Shown: in pieces, positions 36,693-46,500 of the stretch
Numbering within the stretch: the stretch's first letter is position 1
Layout of the letters: each line of letters starts with the position of its first letter
Assembly: GCA_963735045.1 (NCBI GenBank)
Contig: CAVTIZ010000003.1
Location: 1,116,001-1,180,000 of the forward strand
Reading direction: 5' to 3'
DNA: 64,000 bases
From: Salsipaludibacter sp963735045
GTDB lineage: Bacteria > Actinomycetota > Nitriliruptoria > Nitriliruptorales > Nitriliruptoraceae
Notes under the pieces: model-generated
Database searches by the model: none
What the model was told of the DNA's origin: nothing
Seen by the model: the letters and a program-made list of their open reading frames with translations, nothing else
Position numbers and translations under genes: made by a program

Positions 36693-38738
36693 TCAGGCGC
36701 TGTCGCCCCCGTCGTCGCGCTCGTCCCCGTCGTCGGTGACCGCCACGTCGACCAGGACCTCGTCGGCGCCCACGGCATCGCCGACCGCGACCGCAAGGGC
36801 CGCCACGACGCCGGGTCCGGGGGCGGTGACGGGGTGCTCCATCTTCATCGCCTCGACCACGACCAGGACGTCGCCGGCGGCGACCCGGTCGCCCTCGGCG
36901 ACCGCGACGGCGACCACCTGGCCGGGCATCGGCGCCACCAGGCGTGCCGCACCGGGGGTGATCACCTGGTCCACGTGCCGGACCCGTCGTGGCGCGGCCA
37001 GCCGTCGGCTCCCCTGGCCGGACCGCGACAGCCACACGTGGCCGCCGTCGCGGTCGACCACCATCGGGTCCAGCTCGACCCCGTCCACCGCCAGGGTCAT
37101 CGCGCCGTCGCCGTCGGGGCCCGACACCGGGGTGACCATCCGCGCCGTGGCCTCGTCGGAGCGCACCGCCCAGCCGTCGGGCGCGGTGGTCACCGTCCAG
37201 CGGGTGGTGTCGTCGCCCGTGGGGCCGATCGCGATCGACCAGCCCCCGCCCGGGCCGTTGCGCCAGGGGCCGAGGAGCGCCCAGGGATCCGTCGTGGTGG
37301 CCCGCCCCGACGTCGCCCCGGCGGCCAGCGCGGCCGCCACGGCCGCCGACTCGTCGTGTCCCAACGGGTCGGGGGCCCAGTCCGGGAGGTGGTCGTCGAG
37401 GAACCCCGTGGTCACCTCGCCGGCACCGAACGCCGGGTGGCGGAGGACGTCGAGGAGGTGTTCCAGGTTGGTCACGATGCCGGTCACCCGGCTGGCGGCC
37501 AGGGCGCCCAGCAGGCGTCGACGGGCCTCCTCGCGGGTGTCGCCGTGGGCGATCACCTTGGCCAGCATCGGGTCGTAGTGGGGCGTGACCACCGAGCCCG
37601 CGACGACGCCGGCGTCGACGCGAACGCCCGGACCGATGGAGAAGCGTGCGAGGCGGCCGGACTGGGGCAGGAAGCCGGCCGCGACGTCCTCGGCGTACAA
37701 CCGCACCTCGATGGCGTGGCCCGTCGGGGTGTCCGGCACGGCCGGGACGTCCCCCCCGGCGGCGATGTCCAGCTGGCAGGCGACCAGGTCGAGCCCGGTG
37801 ATCGCCTCGGTGACGGGGTGTTCCACCTGCAACCGGGTGTTCATCTCGAGGAAGAAGAAGTCGCGTCCGTCGCCGCCGGCGTCGAGCAGGAACTCGACGG
37901 TGCCGAGGTTGGTGTAGCCGACCTCGCGCACCAGCGCGACGGCCGCGGCGCCCATGGCCGCCCGCAGGTCGTCGTCCAGCGCGGGGGAGGGGGCCTCCTC
38001 GACCACCTTCTGGTGCCGACGCTGGATCGAGCAGTCCCGTTCGAACAGGTGCACGGCACCCCCGTGGGTGTCCCCGGCCACCTGGACCTCGACGTGGCGT
38101 GCCGTGGTCACCAGCCGCTCCACCAGCAGGCGGTCGTCGCCGAAGGACGCAGCGCCCTCCCGGGCCGCCCCCGCCAGCGCGGCGGGCAGGTCCTCCAGCC
38201 GGTCGACGCGACGCATGCCCTTGCCACCACCACCGGCGACGGCCTTGACCAGCACCGGCAACCCGAGCTCGGCGACGGCCTCGGCAACCTCGTCGGGGCC
38301 CAGGCCGGCGGGGTCGAGCGAGGCCAGGATCGGGACCCCCGCACGGTCGGCCACGGCCTTGGCAGCGGCCTTGTCGCCCATCAGTTCGATCACGTCCCCC
38401 GTCGGCCCGACGAAGGCGATCCCCGCCTCCGCACAGGCTCGCGCCAACGCCGGGTTCTCCGACAGGAAGCCGTACCCGGGGTGGATGGCGTCGGCGCCGG
38501 TCGTGCGGGCGGCGGCGATGATCGCGTCGACGTCGAGCTCGGCCGCCACCGGGTCACCCGCCAACCGCACGGCGACGTCGGCCTCGGCGACGTGGGGCGC
38601 ATCGACGTCGACGTCGCTGTGGACGGCGACCGTTGCCAGTCCGAGCTCGCGACAGGTCCGCAGGACGCGGCGGGCGATCTCGCCCCGGTTGGCGACCAGC
38701 ACGACCCGGAGCCGCTCGGTGGCGACGTCGCCGATCAC
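36693..38738 (-). CDS. Biotin-dependent acyl-CoA carboxylase alpha subunit (biotin carboxylase + BCCP)
   Basis: 681 residues. Biotin carboxylase: VLVANRGEIARRVLRTCRELG, HPGYGFLSEN, GGGGKGMR (ATP-grasp loop), FFFLEMNTRLQVEHPVTE. A middle BT-like region follows, then the biotinyl domain with VEAMKMEHPV. Size and layout fit methylcrotonyl-/geranyl-/propionyl-CoA carboxylase alpha chains. The hydratase next door resembles methylglutaconyl-CoA hydratase, so leucine breakdown is the best guess; no beta subunit is in the window. GTG at 38738 overlaps the hydratase stop (GTGA). Confidence 0.9.
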   Translation of the reverse strand: MIGDVATERLRVVLVANRGEIARRVLRTCRELGLATVAVHSDVDVDAPHVAEADVAVRLAGDPVAAELDVDAIIAAARTTGADAIHPGYGFLSENPALARACAEAGIAFVGPTGDVIELMGDKAAAKAVADRAGVPILASLDPAGLGPDEVAEAVAELGLPVLVKAVAGGGGKGMRRVDRLEDLPAALAGAAREGAASFGDDRLLVERLVTTARHVEVQVAGDTHGGAVHLFERDCSIQRRHQKVVEEAPSPALDDDLRAAMGAAAVALVREVGYTNLGTVEFLLDAGGDGRDFFFLEMNTRLQVEHPVTEAITGLDLVACQLDIAAGGDVPAVPDTPTGHAIEVRLYAEDVAAGFLPQSGRLARFSIGPGVRVDAGVVAGSVVTPHYDPMLAKVIAHGDTREEARRRLLGALAASRVTGIVTNLEHLLDVLRHPAFGAGEVTTGFLDDHLPDWAPDPLGHDESAAVAAALAAGATSGRATTTDPWALLGPWRNGPGGGWSIAIGPTGDDTTRWTVTTAPDGWAVRSDEATARMVTPVSGPDGDGAMTLAVDGVELDPMVVDRDGGHVWLSRSGQGSRRLAAPRRVRHVDQVITPGAARLVAPMPGQVVAVAVAEGDRVAAGDVLVVVEAMKMEHPVTAPGPGVVAALAVAVGDAVGADEVLVDVAVTDDGDERDDGGDSA

Positions 38739-39568
38739 GACGGGTCCTGCCCGGTGGCCGCGCCCGTGTCGCGGTCCGGATCCGGGGCCGTGGGCGCCCA
38801 CGAGGGAGGGCGCCGCTCGAAGAACGCCGCCATCCCGTCCTGGCCCTCGTCGGAGACCCGCAGGTCCGCGATCAGGGGGATGGTGTGCTCCTCGGCCGTG
38901 GCCGGGTCGGCCAGGACCCGGCGGATCAGCGCCTTGGTCCGGCGCTGGGCCATCGGGGCCCCGGCCAGCAGCTCGCCGACCACCCCGGCCACGGCATCGT
39001 CGAGGTCCTCGCGAGCCACGACCTCGTGCACCAGGCCCATCGTGACCGCCACCTCGGCCGGGAACAGTTCCCCGGTCAGGAACCACCGCCGAGCGGCCGC
39101 GGGCCCGATCTTGGGCAACACGATCCGTGAGATCGTGGCGGGGGCGATGCCGAGCCGAACCTCGGTGAAGCCCATCCTGGCGCCCGCCACCGCCACGACG
39201 ATGTCGCAGGCACACATCAGGCCCGTCCCGCCGGCGATGGCGTGGCCGTTCATGCGACCGACCACCGGGGTCGGGAACTCGTCGACGGCACGGAAGATCC
39301 GGGCGAGGCGGGCCGAGTCCGCCTCGTGCTCGGCGCGGTCCTTGTCGACGCCCTCGCGCATCCAGTGGAGGTCGCCGCCGGCCGACAACGCCTCGCCGGC
39401 CCCGGTCAGGACCAGCACGCGCACGTCGGGGTCCTCGGCCAACTCGGCCAGCGCGTCCTCCAGCGCCGTCATGAGCGGCGGCGACAGGGCGTTGCGCACG
39501 TCGGGACGATGCAGCGTCAGGGTCACGACCCCGCGATCGTCGCGGTCGCGCAACAGGACCTGGGACAT
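38735..39568 (-). CDS. Enoyl-CoA hydratase/isomerase family, methylglutaconyl-CoA-hydratase-like
   Basis: 277 residues. ALSAGGDLHWMREG is the oxyanion-hole motif in the form seen in LiuC-type enzymes (SAGADLxWM); MNGHAIAGGTGLMCACDIV, FTEVRLGIAPATISRIVLPKIG and the catalytic-Glu region of crotonases follow. Co-translated with the carboxylase alpha subunit, supporting a branched-chain/leucine catabolic pair. ATG at 39568 with GGAG 6 nt upstream. The C-terminal tail of about 20 residues is Asp/Pro-rich. Confidence 0.85.
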   Translation of the reverse strand: MSQVLLRDRDDRGVVTLTLHRPDVRNALSPPLMTALEDALAELAEDPDVRVLVLTGAGEALSAGGDLHWMREGVDKDRAEHEADSARLARIFRAVDEFPTPVVGRMNGHAIAGGTGLMCACDIVVAVAGARMGFTEVRLGIAPATISRIVLPKIGPAAARRWFLTGELFPAEVAVTMGLVHEVVAREDLDDAVAGVVGELLAGAPMAQRRTKALIRRVLADPATAEEHTIPLIADLRVSDEGQDGMAAFFERRPPSWAPTAPDPDRDTGAATGQDPS

Positions 39569-39775
39569 GGCGACTCCGGGACACCGGGGGCCTCGGACGG
39601 GTCGCAGGCGCCCCGGGTCCGAGCGGGCGGGGCCAGCGTAGGTGCTGGACCCTGCGCCCGGTCCGACGTCGCCGCATCGGGGCGCGGTGGCGGGAACGCG
39701 CCCGCGTGCGATCCGCGTGCCGGGGGCTCCCGTGGTCGGGTCGACGGTCCCCGTCGGGCCCTGGGCGACAGGGCC

Positions 39776-39781
39776 TAGACT
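39776..39781 (+). promoter_or_regulatory. Candidate -10 of polA
   Basis: TAGACT 32 nt before the GTG of polA; TAGNNT form. Confidence 0.4.
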
Positions 39782-39813
39782 CCCCGCCACCGTCCCGACC
39801 TGCTGGAGCCCCG

Positions 39814-42490
39814 GTGGCCGACCAACGCCCGACCCTGCTGCTGCTGGACGGCCACTCGCTGGCCTACCGCGCCTTCTACGCCCTGCCGGACACCCTGCGG
39901 ACCCAGACGGGCATGTTGACCAACGCGGTCTACGGGTTCACGTCGATGCTGATCAAGATGCTGGGCGACCGCGACCCGGACGGCGTGGCCGTGGCCTTCG
40001 ACAAGGGCCGCGACGTGTTCCGCACCGAGGCCTACCCCGACTACAAGGCCAACCGGTCCGCGCCCCCCGACGAGTTCCGACCCCAGGTCGACCTCATCAA
40101 GCAGGTCTGCGACGTGCTCCGGCTGCCGATCCTGACGGTCGCCGGGATCGAGGCGGACGACGTGCTGGCCACCATCGCCGAACGTGCCGTCGGCGACGGC
40201 TGGGACGTGTTCATCGTCACCGGGGACCGGGACGCGATGCAGTTGCCGCGTGAGCACCTGACCGTGCTGTACACGCTGCGTGGCATCAGCGAGATGGCCG
40301 AGATGACCCCGGAGGCGGTCGAGGAGCGCTACGGGATCCGACCCGGTTCCTACGTGGACGTGGCCGCCCTGCGGGGGGACAACTCCGACAACCTGCCCGG
40401 TGTGCCCGGCGTCGGGGACAAGACCGCCGCCAAGCTGGTCAACCAGTTCGGGGACGTCGACGGGGTCTATGCCAACATCGACGAGGTGTCCGGCAAGAAG
40501 GTCCCGGCCATGCTGGTCGAGCACGAACAGCAGGTCCGCACGAACGTGCGCGTGATGCGTCTGCGCCGTGACGTGGACGTGCCGATGGACCCCGACGAGC
40601 TGCGGCTGAGCCCGTGGGACGCCGACGCCATCCGAAAGCTGTTCGGGACCCTGGAGTTCCGGGCGCTCTACGACCGCTTCGCCGAGGAGGTCCTGGACGG
40701 CGACATCGCCGAGGAACAGGCGCGCGGGTTCCAACGGGTGCCGACCCGCCTGGAGGGTGGCGACCTGCGCGGATGGCTGGCCGACCTGGGCGCGGACCCC
40801 GTGGCGGTCGTGGCCGACGTCACCGACCGCGTCCCGCACCTGCACCTGGAGGCCCTCGGGCTGTCCCACGTGGACGGGGCCCCCGTGAGCCTGTCGATGG
40901 CCGAGGCCACCGACGACGACCGCACCGCCCTGGCCGAGCTGTTGGCCGGTCCGCGTGACCTGGTCGCGCACGACGCCAAGGTGCTGGACCACGTCGCCAC
41001 CGCGCTGGGCGTGGAGCTGGCCGGGGTGTCCATCGACACCGAGCTGGCGGCCTACCTGCTGGCACCGGCCCAACGCTCGTTCAGCCTCGAGGCCCTGGCC
41101 CTGCAGTACCTGTCGCGACGCCTGGAGGTCGCCGAGGGGCAGGCAGACGAGGGCCAGATGGCCCTGGACGTCGGCGACGACGAGTGGGAGGCCCGCGCGT
41201 TGCGGGCCGAGGCCGTGCGCCAGCTCGCCGTGGTGCTGCGCGACCAGCTCGACGAGCGTGACCAGCGCAAGCTGCTCGACGAGGTCGAGCTCCCGCTGGC
41301 CACCGTCCTGGCCGGGATGGAACGCGCCGGGATGTGTGTCGACCGGCACGTGCTGGAGGAGATGTCGGCCACGATGACGGCCCGGGCCCGGGAGCTCGAG
41401 CTGACCGTGCACGACCACGCGGGCCGCGAGTTCAACGTCGGGTCGGGCAAGCAACTCCAGGAGGTGCTGTTCACCGAACTCGAACTGCCCCGGACCAAGC
41501 GCATCAAGACCGGGTGGTCCACCGACGCCACCCAGCTCGGCAACATCATCGACAGCCACCCGATCGTGCCCGCGATCCTGGAGTGGCGCGAGGTCACCAA
41601 GCTGCTGACGACCTACGTCGACGCCCTGCCACCGCTGGTCGACGACGAGACCGGCAGGATCCACACCACGCTGTCCCAGACCGTCGCCGCGACCGGGCGG
41701 TTGTCGTCGTCCAACCCGAACCTGCAGAACATCCCGGTTCGGCGGGCCGAGGGCCGCGAGATCCGACGCGCGTTCGTGGCCGCCCCCGACCACCACCTGC
41801 TGGTCGCGGACTACTCCCAGATCGAGCTGCGCGTCATGGCCCACCTGTGCCGGGACGAGGGCCTGCTCGCCGCGTTCCGGTCGGGGGAGGACATCCACGC
41901 GACCACGGCGGCGAGGGTGTTCGACCTGCCCCTGGACCACGTCGACTCGGGTCTGCGCGACCGGGCCAAGGCGGTCAACTACGGGCTGGCGTACGGGCTG
42001 ACGCCCTACGGACTCGGCCAGCAGCTCGGCATCCCGCCCGACGAGGCCGCCGAGATCGTCGACGCCTACTTCGAGCGCTTCCCGCTGGTCGGGGAGTTCC
42101 TCCAGGCGGCGGTCGTCGACGCGACCCGCGATGGCTACACCACGACCCTGTTCGGGCGCCGGCGGTACCTGCCCGACCTGGTGTCGTCCAACCGCAATCG
42201 TCAGCAGATGGCCCAGCGGATGGCGCTCAACGCCCCGATCCAGGGGACGGCCGCCGACATCATCAAGCTGGCCATGATCGCGGTCGGCGAGTTGGTCACG
42301 GCCGCGGGGATGGCGAGCCGGATGCTGTTGCAGGTCCACGACGAGATCATCCTGGAGTGCCCCGACGACGAACTCGACGACGCGACGAGCACTGGTCGTG
42401 GATGCCATGGGTGCCGTGGCCGAGCTGGCCGTCCCCCTGGAGGTCGACACCGCCACCGGCCTCACCTGGTTCGATGCGCAGAAGCACTGA
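39814..42490 (+). CDS. polA: DNA polymerase I, with an apparent frameshift near the 3' end
   Basis: Residues 1-290: 5'-3' exonuclease (LLLLDGHSLAYRAFYALP, DKGRDVFRTEAYPDYKANR, GDNSDNLPGVPGVG). Residues about 310-490: a 3'-5' exonuclease-like domain without the metal-binding acidic motifs, so no proofreading. Polymerase motifs are all present: VADYSQIELRVMAHL (A), RDRAKAVNYGLAYG (B), LLQVHDEIILE (C). The frame breaks near 42385. The next frame reads ALVVDAMGAVAELAVPLEVD to TGA at 42490, the normal Pol I end (total about 891 residues). Unshifted, it would run into meaningless sequence to 42828. One extra base in a GACGACGCGACGAGC stretch explains it: sequencing error or real mutation. GTG start with GGAG upstream. 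Confidence 0.9.
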
Positions 42491-42523
42491 GGGTGCGGGG
42501 CACGGAAGAACTGACCGGCCCGG

Positions 42524-43597
42524 TCATGCCGTCGGGTGGTGCGATCCCAGCGCGGACACGTCGACACACTGCAGCAGCTCGAGCTCGTCGACGGCGGCGA
42601 GCCGGGCGACGTGGGCGGTGGGGACGACGACCAGGTGCGTCCCGAGCCCGTCCGCCGGCTCGCACCGCTCGGGCTCGACGCGGGCCTGTGCGAGCACCGC
42701 GGCGAGGTCGACGCCTGGTCCGCCCGACAGGCGCACCAGCAGGGGCAGGGGCGCCGAGGTCCAGCGGGCCAGCACCTGCGCGCGCGGGTCCACGTGGGGC
42801 GTCGTGGTCGTGCGGGCCCGGTCGGTGACGGCGGGGCGGGCGAGGTTGGCGGGGTGCCCGTCTCGATCCAGGCACGGATCCATGACCACGACGCCGTGGC
42901 GCGAGGCGACCCGGTCGCCGCTGGGTCGCGCGGTCGCCAGCACCCGGACGCGGAGGGCCTCGGCGGAGGCGGCCGGGTCGCGGGCGAGCACCGCCGCGGC
43001 GAGGCCGGCCACGCGGGCGGCGGCGTAGGACGTACCGGCCCCGCCGCCCGCGTCCGGGTGCCTCCCGGGTGCCAGCACGTCGGGTGCCAGGCAGCGGCCA
43101 CGTGTGTCGACCACGACGCCGCTGGTGAGGGCCGGTCGCCCGTTGCCGTCGATCGCGCCGACGGAGAGGACCCCGGGGGAGGCGCCGGGTGCGGTCCCGC
43201 GCCCCGGCCCGACGTTGCCGATCGGTGCGACCACCAGGACGTCGAGGACGGCGGCCCTTGCCAGCAACGGCTCGTACAGCGGTGTCGCCGGGCGGATGCC
43301 GAAGGGCGCCAGCACGACGCGGACCGGTCGGGTGAGCAGCCAGGCGAGGGCGCGGAGGGTGCGCAGCGCCACCCATCCGCCGTCCAGGGCGCAGGCCACG
43401 TCCAGGACGGCGTCAGGAGCCACCTCCCGCATGGCGTCGGCCACGGCGGTGCCGTGCGAGCGGTCGTTGGCCAGGCGTCGGGCAGGCACGGGTGCCCCGA
43501 ACCGGTCCCACGCCCGTGTTCGACGGACCCGTGTGGCGAGCTCGGTCCGGGTGGGATCGAGGCCGGTGTCGCACAGTCCCACCGCGACCGTGGTCAC
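42524..43597 (-). CDS. Subtilase-fold (S8) peptidase without signal peptide
   Basis: 357 residues. Catalytic residues in S8 order: Asp in CDTGLDPT (near residue 10), His in RSHGTAVADAM, oxyanion Asn in APIGNVGPG, Ser in GTSYAAARVAGLAAA. The Asp comes almost at the N-terminus, so there is no signal peptide and no inhibitory propeptide, unlike secreted subtilisins. About 140 residues follow the Ser, ending in a separate alpha/beta region. GTG at 43597 overlaps the stop of the LamG-like gene (GTGA). It probably works inside the cell or with the LamG-like protein. It converges with polA. Confidence 0.85.
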   Translation of the reverse strand: MTTVAVGLCDTGLDPTRTELATRVRRTRAWDRFGAPVPARRLANDRSHGTAVADAMREVAPDAVLDVACALDGGWVALRTLRALAWLLTRPVRVVLAPFGIRPATPLYEPLLARAAVLDVLVVAPIGNVGPGRGTAPGASPGVLSVGAIDGNGRPALTSGVVVDTRGRCLAPDVLAPGRHPDAGGGAGTSYAAARVAGLAAAVLARDPAASAEALRVRVLATARPSGDRVASRHGVVVMDPCLDRDGHPANLARPAVTDRARTTTTPHVDPRAQVLARWTSAPLPLLVRLSGGPGVDLAAVLAQARVEPERCEPADGLGTHLVVVPTAHVARLAAVDELELLQCVDVSALGSHHPTA

Positions 43598-46500
43598 GGG
43601 CCGGAGGCCGCCTCGGCGACCCCGGCCACGCCGGCAGGATCCACCGAGGCCGCCAGCTGTTGGCCGGCCGAGACCCAACACAGCACGGCGTAGCCCAGCT
43701 GGGTGGTGACGTCGGAGATGCACACGACCGCCTTGGCGGCCGGGAGCTGGGTGACGTAGGCCACCGCGACCAGGCCCTTCAGCGGGTCGACGACGTACGT
43801 GGCGTGCATCACCGGCTTGCCCGGCGCCGCGTCGTCCCAGTCGTCGACCAGCTGGCCCAGGAAGATGGCCATGTGCACGGCCTCGAGCACGCAGTTGGTG
43901 ACCAGGCCACCAGGGGGCGACAGGAACCGGACCGGCGCGACCCGGACGGTCGCCGGATCCAGGCTCCCGGTGGCCAGGCCGTGCAGGCCTGCGCGCACCG
44001 CGGGGCCGACGGTGGCCGCGGCGTCGACGAGCACCTGGAACCACTGCCACCCCCACGTGAGGACCGCCGACGGCTTCGCCTTCGCGTCGGGTCGACTGAC
44101 CAGCTGGGCGAAGACGCCGCACGCCAGGCTCAGGAACCCGGCCAGGTTCGCGGCCCGACTGGGGTCCCCGGGCACCCAGTGCGGCGTCGTGGCCGCGCCC
44201 GACAGGCGGATCGGCGCGACGCGCCGCTCGGCCACCCCCTGCGCGCCCCCGGTGGCCTGGACCGTCAGCTCCTCCCACTGGCTGTCCAAGCAGGCGCTCA
44301 GGACGCCGTCCAGGAGCTGGATGCCCCCGTACACCACCAGGTCCACGACGGCCGGCGGCCAGGCAGGCGTGTCGCCCTGGGCCGCCTGGTCGACGGCCGG
44401 GTACGGCTCGCCGCCGCCCGTCGCCCGGCACACCAGCGTGGTGGGCACGGCCAGCAGGAGCGTCACCAGGTCCAGGACGTCGAGTGTCTCACCACCCGTG
44501 ATGGCGGCGAACAGCGGGGACAGGAAGGGGACGTCGAGGTCGAACGTCAGGGCCGCACGCAGGAGGGTGAACAGGTCCGTGACGACGGTGCCGAGCAGCT
44601 CGACGGCACCCTTGGCGAGGTCGATCACGACGTCGATGACGGCCTCGGTGAACGCCAGCACCGCCGGCAGCAGGTGCGACGCGGCGTGCAGCGGGTCGTG
44701 CATCGCCCGCTGGACGTCGTCCCACACCTGTTCGAGGTGGTGCACCAACCGCGGGTCCGAGGTCGTGGTGGCGAGCAGGCCGATGAGCTGCGTGGTGATC
44801 GGCTCGTCGGTGGGCCGGCCCGGCCCGGACGCGTCGCCACGGTCGGAGGGGACCTTGCCCAGGAGCCACTCCGTGCGCTCGGTCGCCACGCTGTGCTTGG
44901 TGGCCGTGGGCTCGGGGGCCATCGATCGGCCGGGCGGCGCCACACGTGCCAGGGTGGCGTCGAGACCGGCGTCCAGGCTGGTGCGGACGTCCTCGAGGTC
45001 GGTGACCAGCGACGCCACCACGGCGTGCACGTCGTCCGCGAGCCCGTCCAGGCCGTCCAGCAGCCGTTGCCGCAGCGCCTTCTGGGTCCGGATGATCGCG
45101 TCCCAGCCCAGCTCGTCGGCCAGCCATTCGACCAGGCGCTCGACGGCGAGCCCGATGGTGTGCACCAGTCCGGCCACCGCCTGGGCGAGCTTGCCGGCCT
45201 CGTCCAGGACGAACTGCACCACCGTGCCCAGGTCGGTGGCGAGCTCTTCCGCCAGGTGGATCGTCACCACCGCCATCTCGCGAGCGCCGTGCTCGACGTC
45301 GCCGGCCAGCGAGGCCAGTCCGCGCTCGCCGTCGGCGGTCAGGTCGGCCGCACCATGGGCGAGGTCGGCCAGGCCGCCGCGCAGGTCGCCGTGGACCAGG
45401 TCGTCGCCGATCCGCTCGGCCGTCCGGGTGGAGTCGTCAAGGATCGACCGGCCGGTGGCGGCGACATCGTGGACCACCGAGCCGGCAGTGTGCACCACCA
45501 CGCGCTCGGCCCCCGCCAGGGCATGCCCGATCTGGTCGAGCAGGCCGGCCTGCCCCGCCGGGTCGTCGATGCGCACGGCACCCTCGACGTGGTGGCGGAC
45601 CTCGTCGGCATCGATGGCGCGGTAGCGGTGGCGGTCCTCGCCGGAGCGATCGACGTCGAGCACGAAGTGGGTGTCGGACATGCGCCGGGGATTGGAGCGA
45701 GGTTCGTGGTGGGTGCGCCCGTGGGCCTCGACGAAGGTGTGCTCGACCGTCCGTGACAGGTTCTGCACGGCCGCCTGGACGGCGCCGCACGCCTCCGGGT
45801 CGGCGTCCGGGATGCCGAGGTGGTGGCGCTCGTGGGCGATGGCGTCCGGCGCGAGCGCGTCGAGCTTGCGGTGGACGTCGACGTCCGGACACACCATGAC
45901 CCGCGCGTCCTCGTCCATGCGGTCGGTGCGCAGGGCCAGGCGAGACGTGCCGACCTGGTCCGCCGGCAGCACGATGCTGACACGTCCGAGGTGGCCCACT
46001 GGCACGCGATGGGCCGGCAGGCCCTCCGGCAGCAGGTCGACGTCGTGGCCGTCGATGCTGGCTGCGACCGCCGGCGAGGCGTTGAGGTCGATCCATTCCG
46101 TCCCGCCGGGGACCGCGATGGTGGTGCGGTAGACCTGTCGAGTGTGGTCGGGGTGGAAGTCGAAGGTGCCGTGGCCGTCGTGCGGGTGGGCCTCGGTCAG
46201 GACCGACCGGCTGGTGATGCCGGCGTCCGCGGCCGGGACCTCGACGGGCAGCTCGGCGATGGCGACCACGCGACCGGCGACCACCGGTTCGCTGGTGGTG
46301 AACCCGCCGGTGGCGTCCAGGGTGATCGCGAGGTCCCCCGTGGCCCGCCACGCGACGCCATTGAGCAGGACCTCGTCGGGCCCGATGGCCATGTCGATCT
46401 GGCCGTAGTCGTCGACGTCGATCGTGTAGCTGCCCGTGCCCAGCAGGTCGCCGAGGTCAGCGCCGGATCCGCGCAGCGTGGCCGCCCGTCCGACCGCCCC

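Noticed and set aside
42385..42828. Unusual long C-terminal extension of DNA polymerase I
   Set aside because: Sequence after the break is Arg/Gly-rich with no homology, while the true Pol I end is present one base out of frame, so it is a frameshift, not an extension.
41334..43028. Additional ORF overlapping polA and the subtilase
   Set aside because: Arg/Pro/Gly-rich shadow frame; only its part at 42386-42490 is real, as the shifted polA end.
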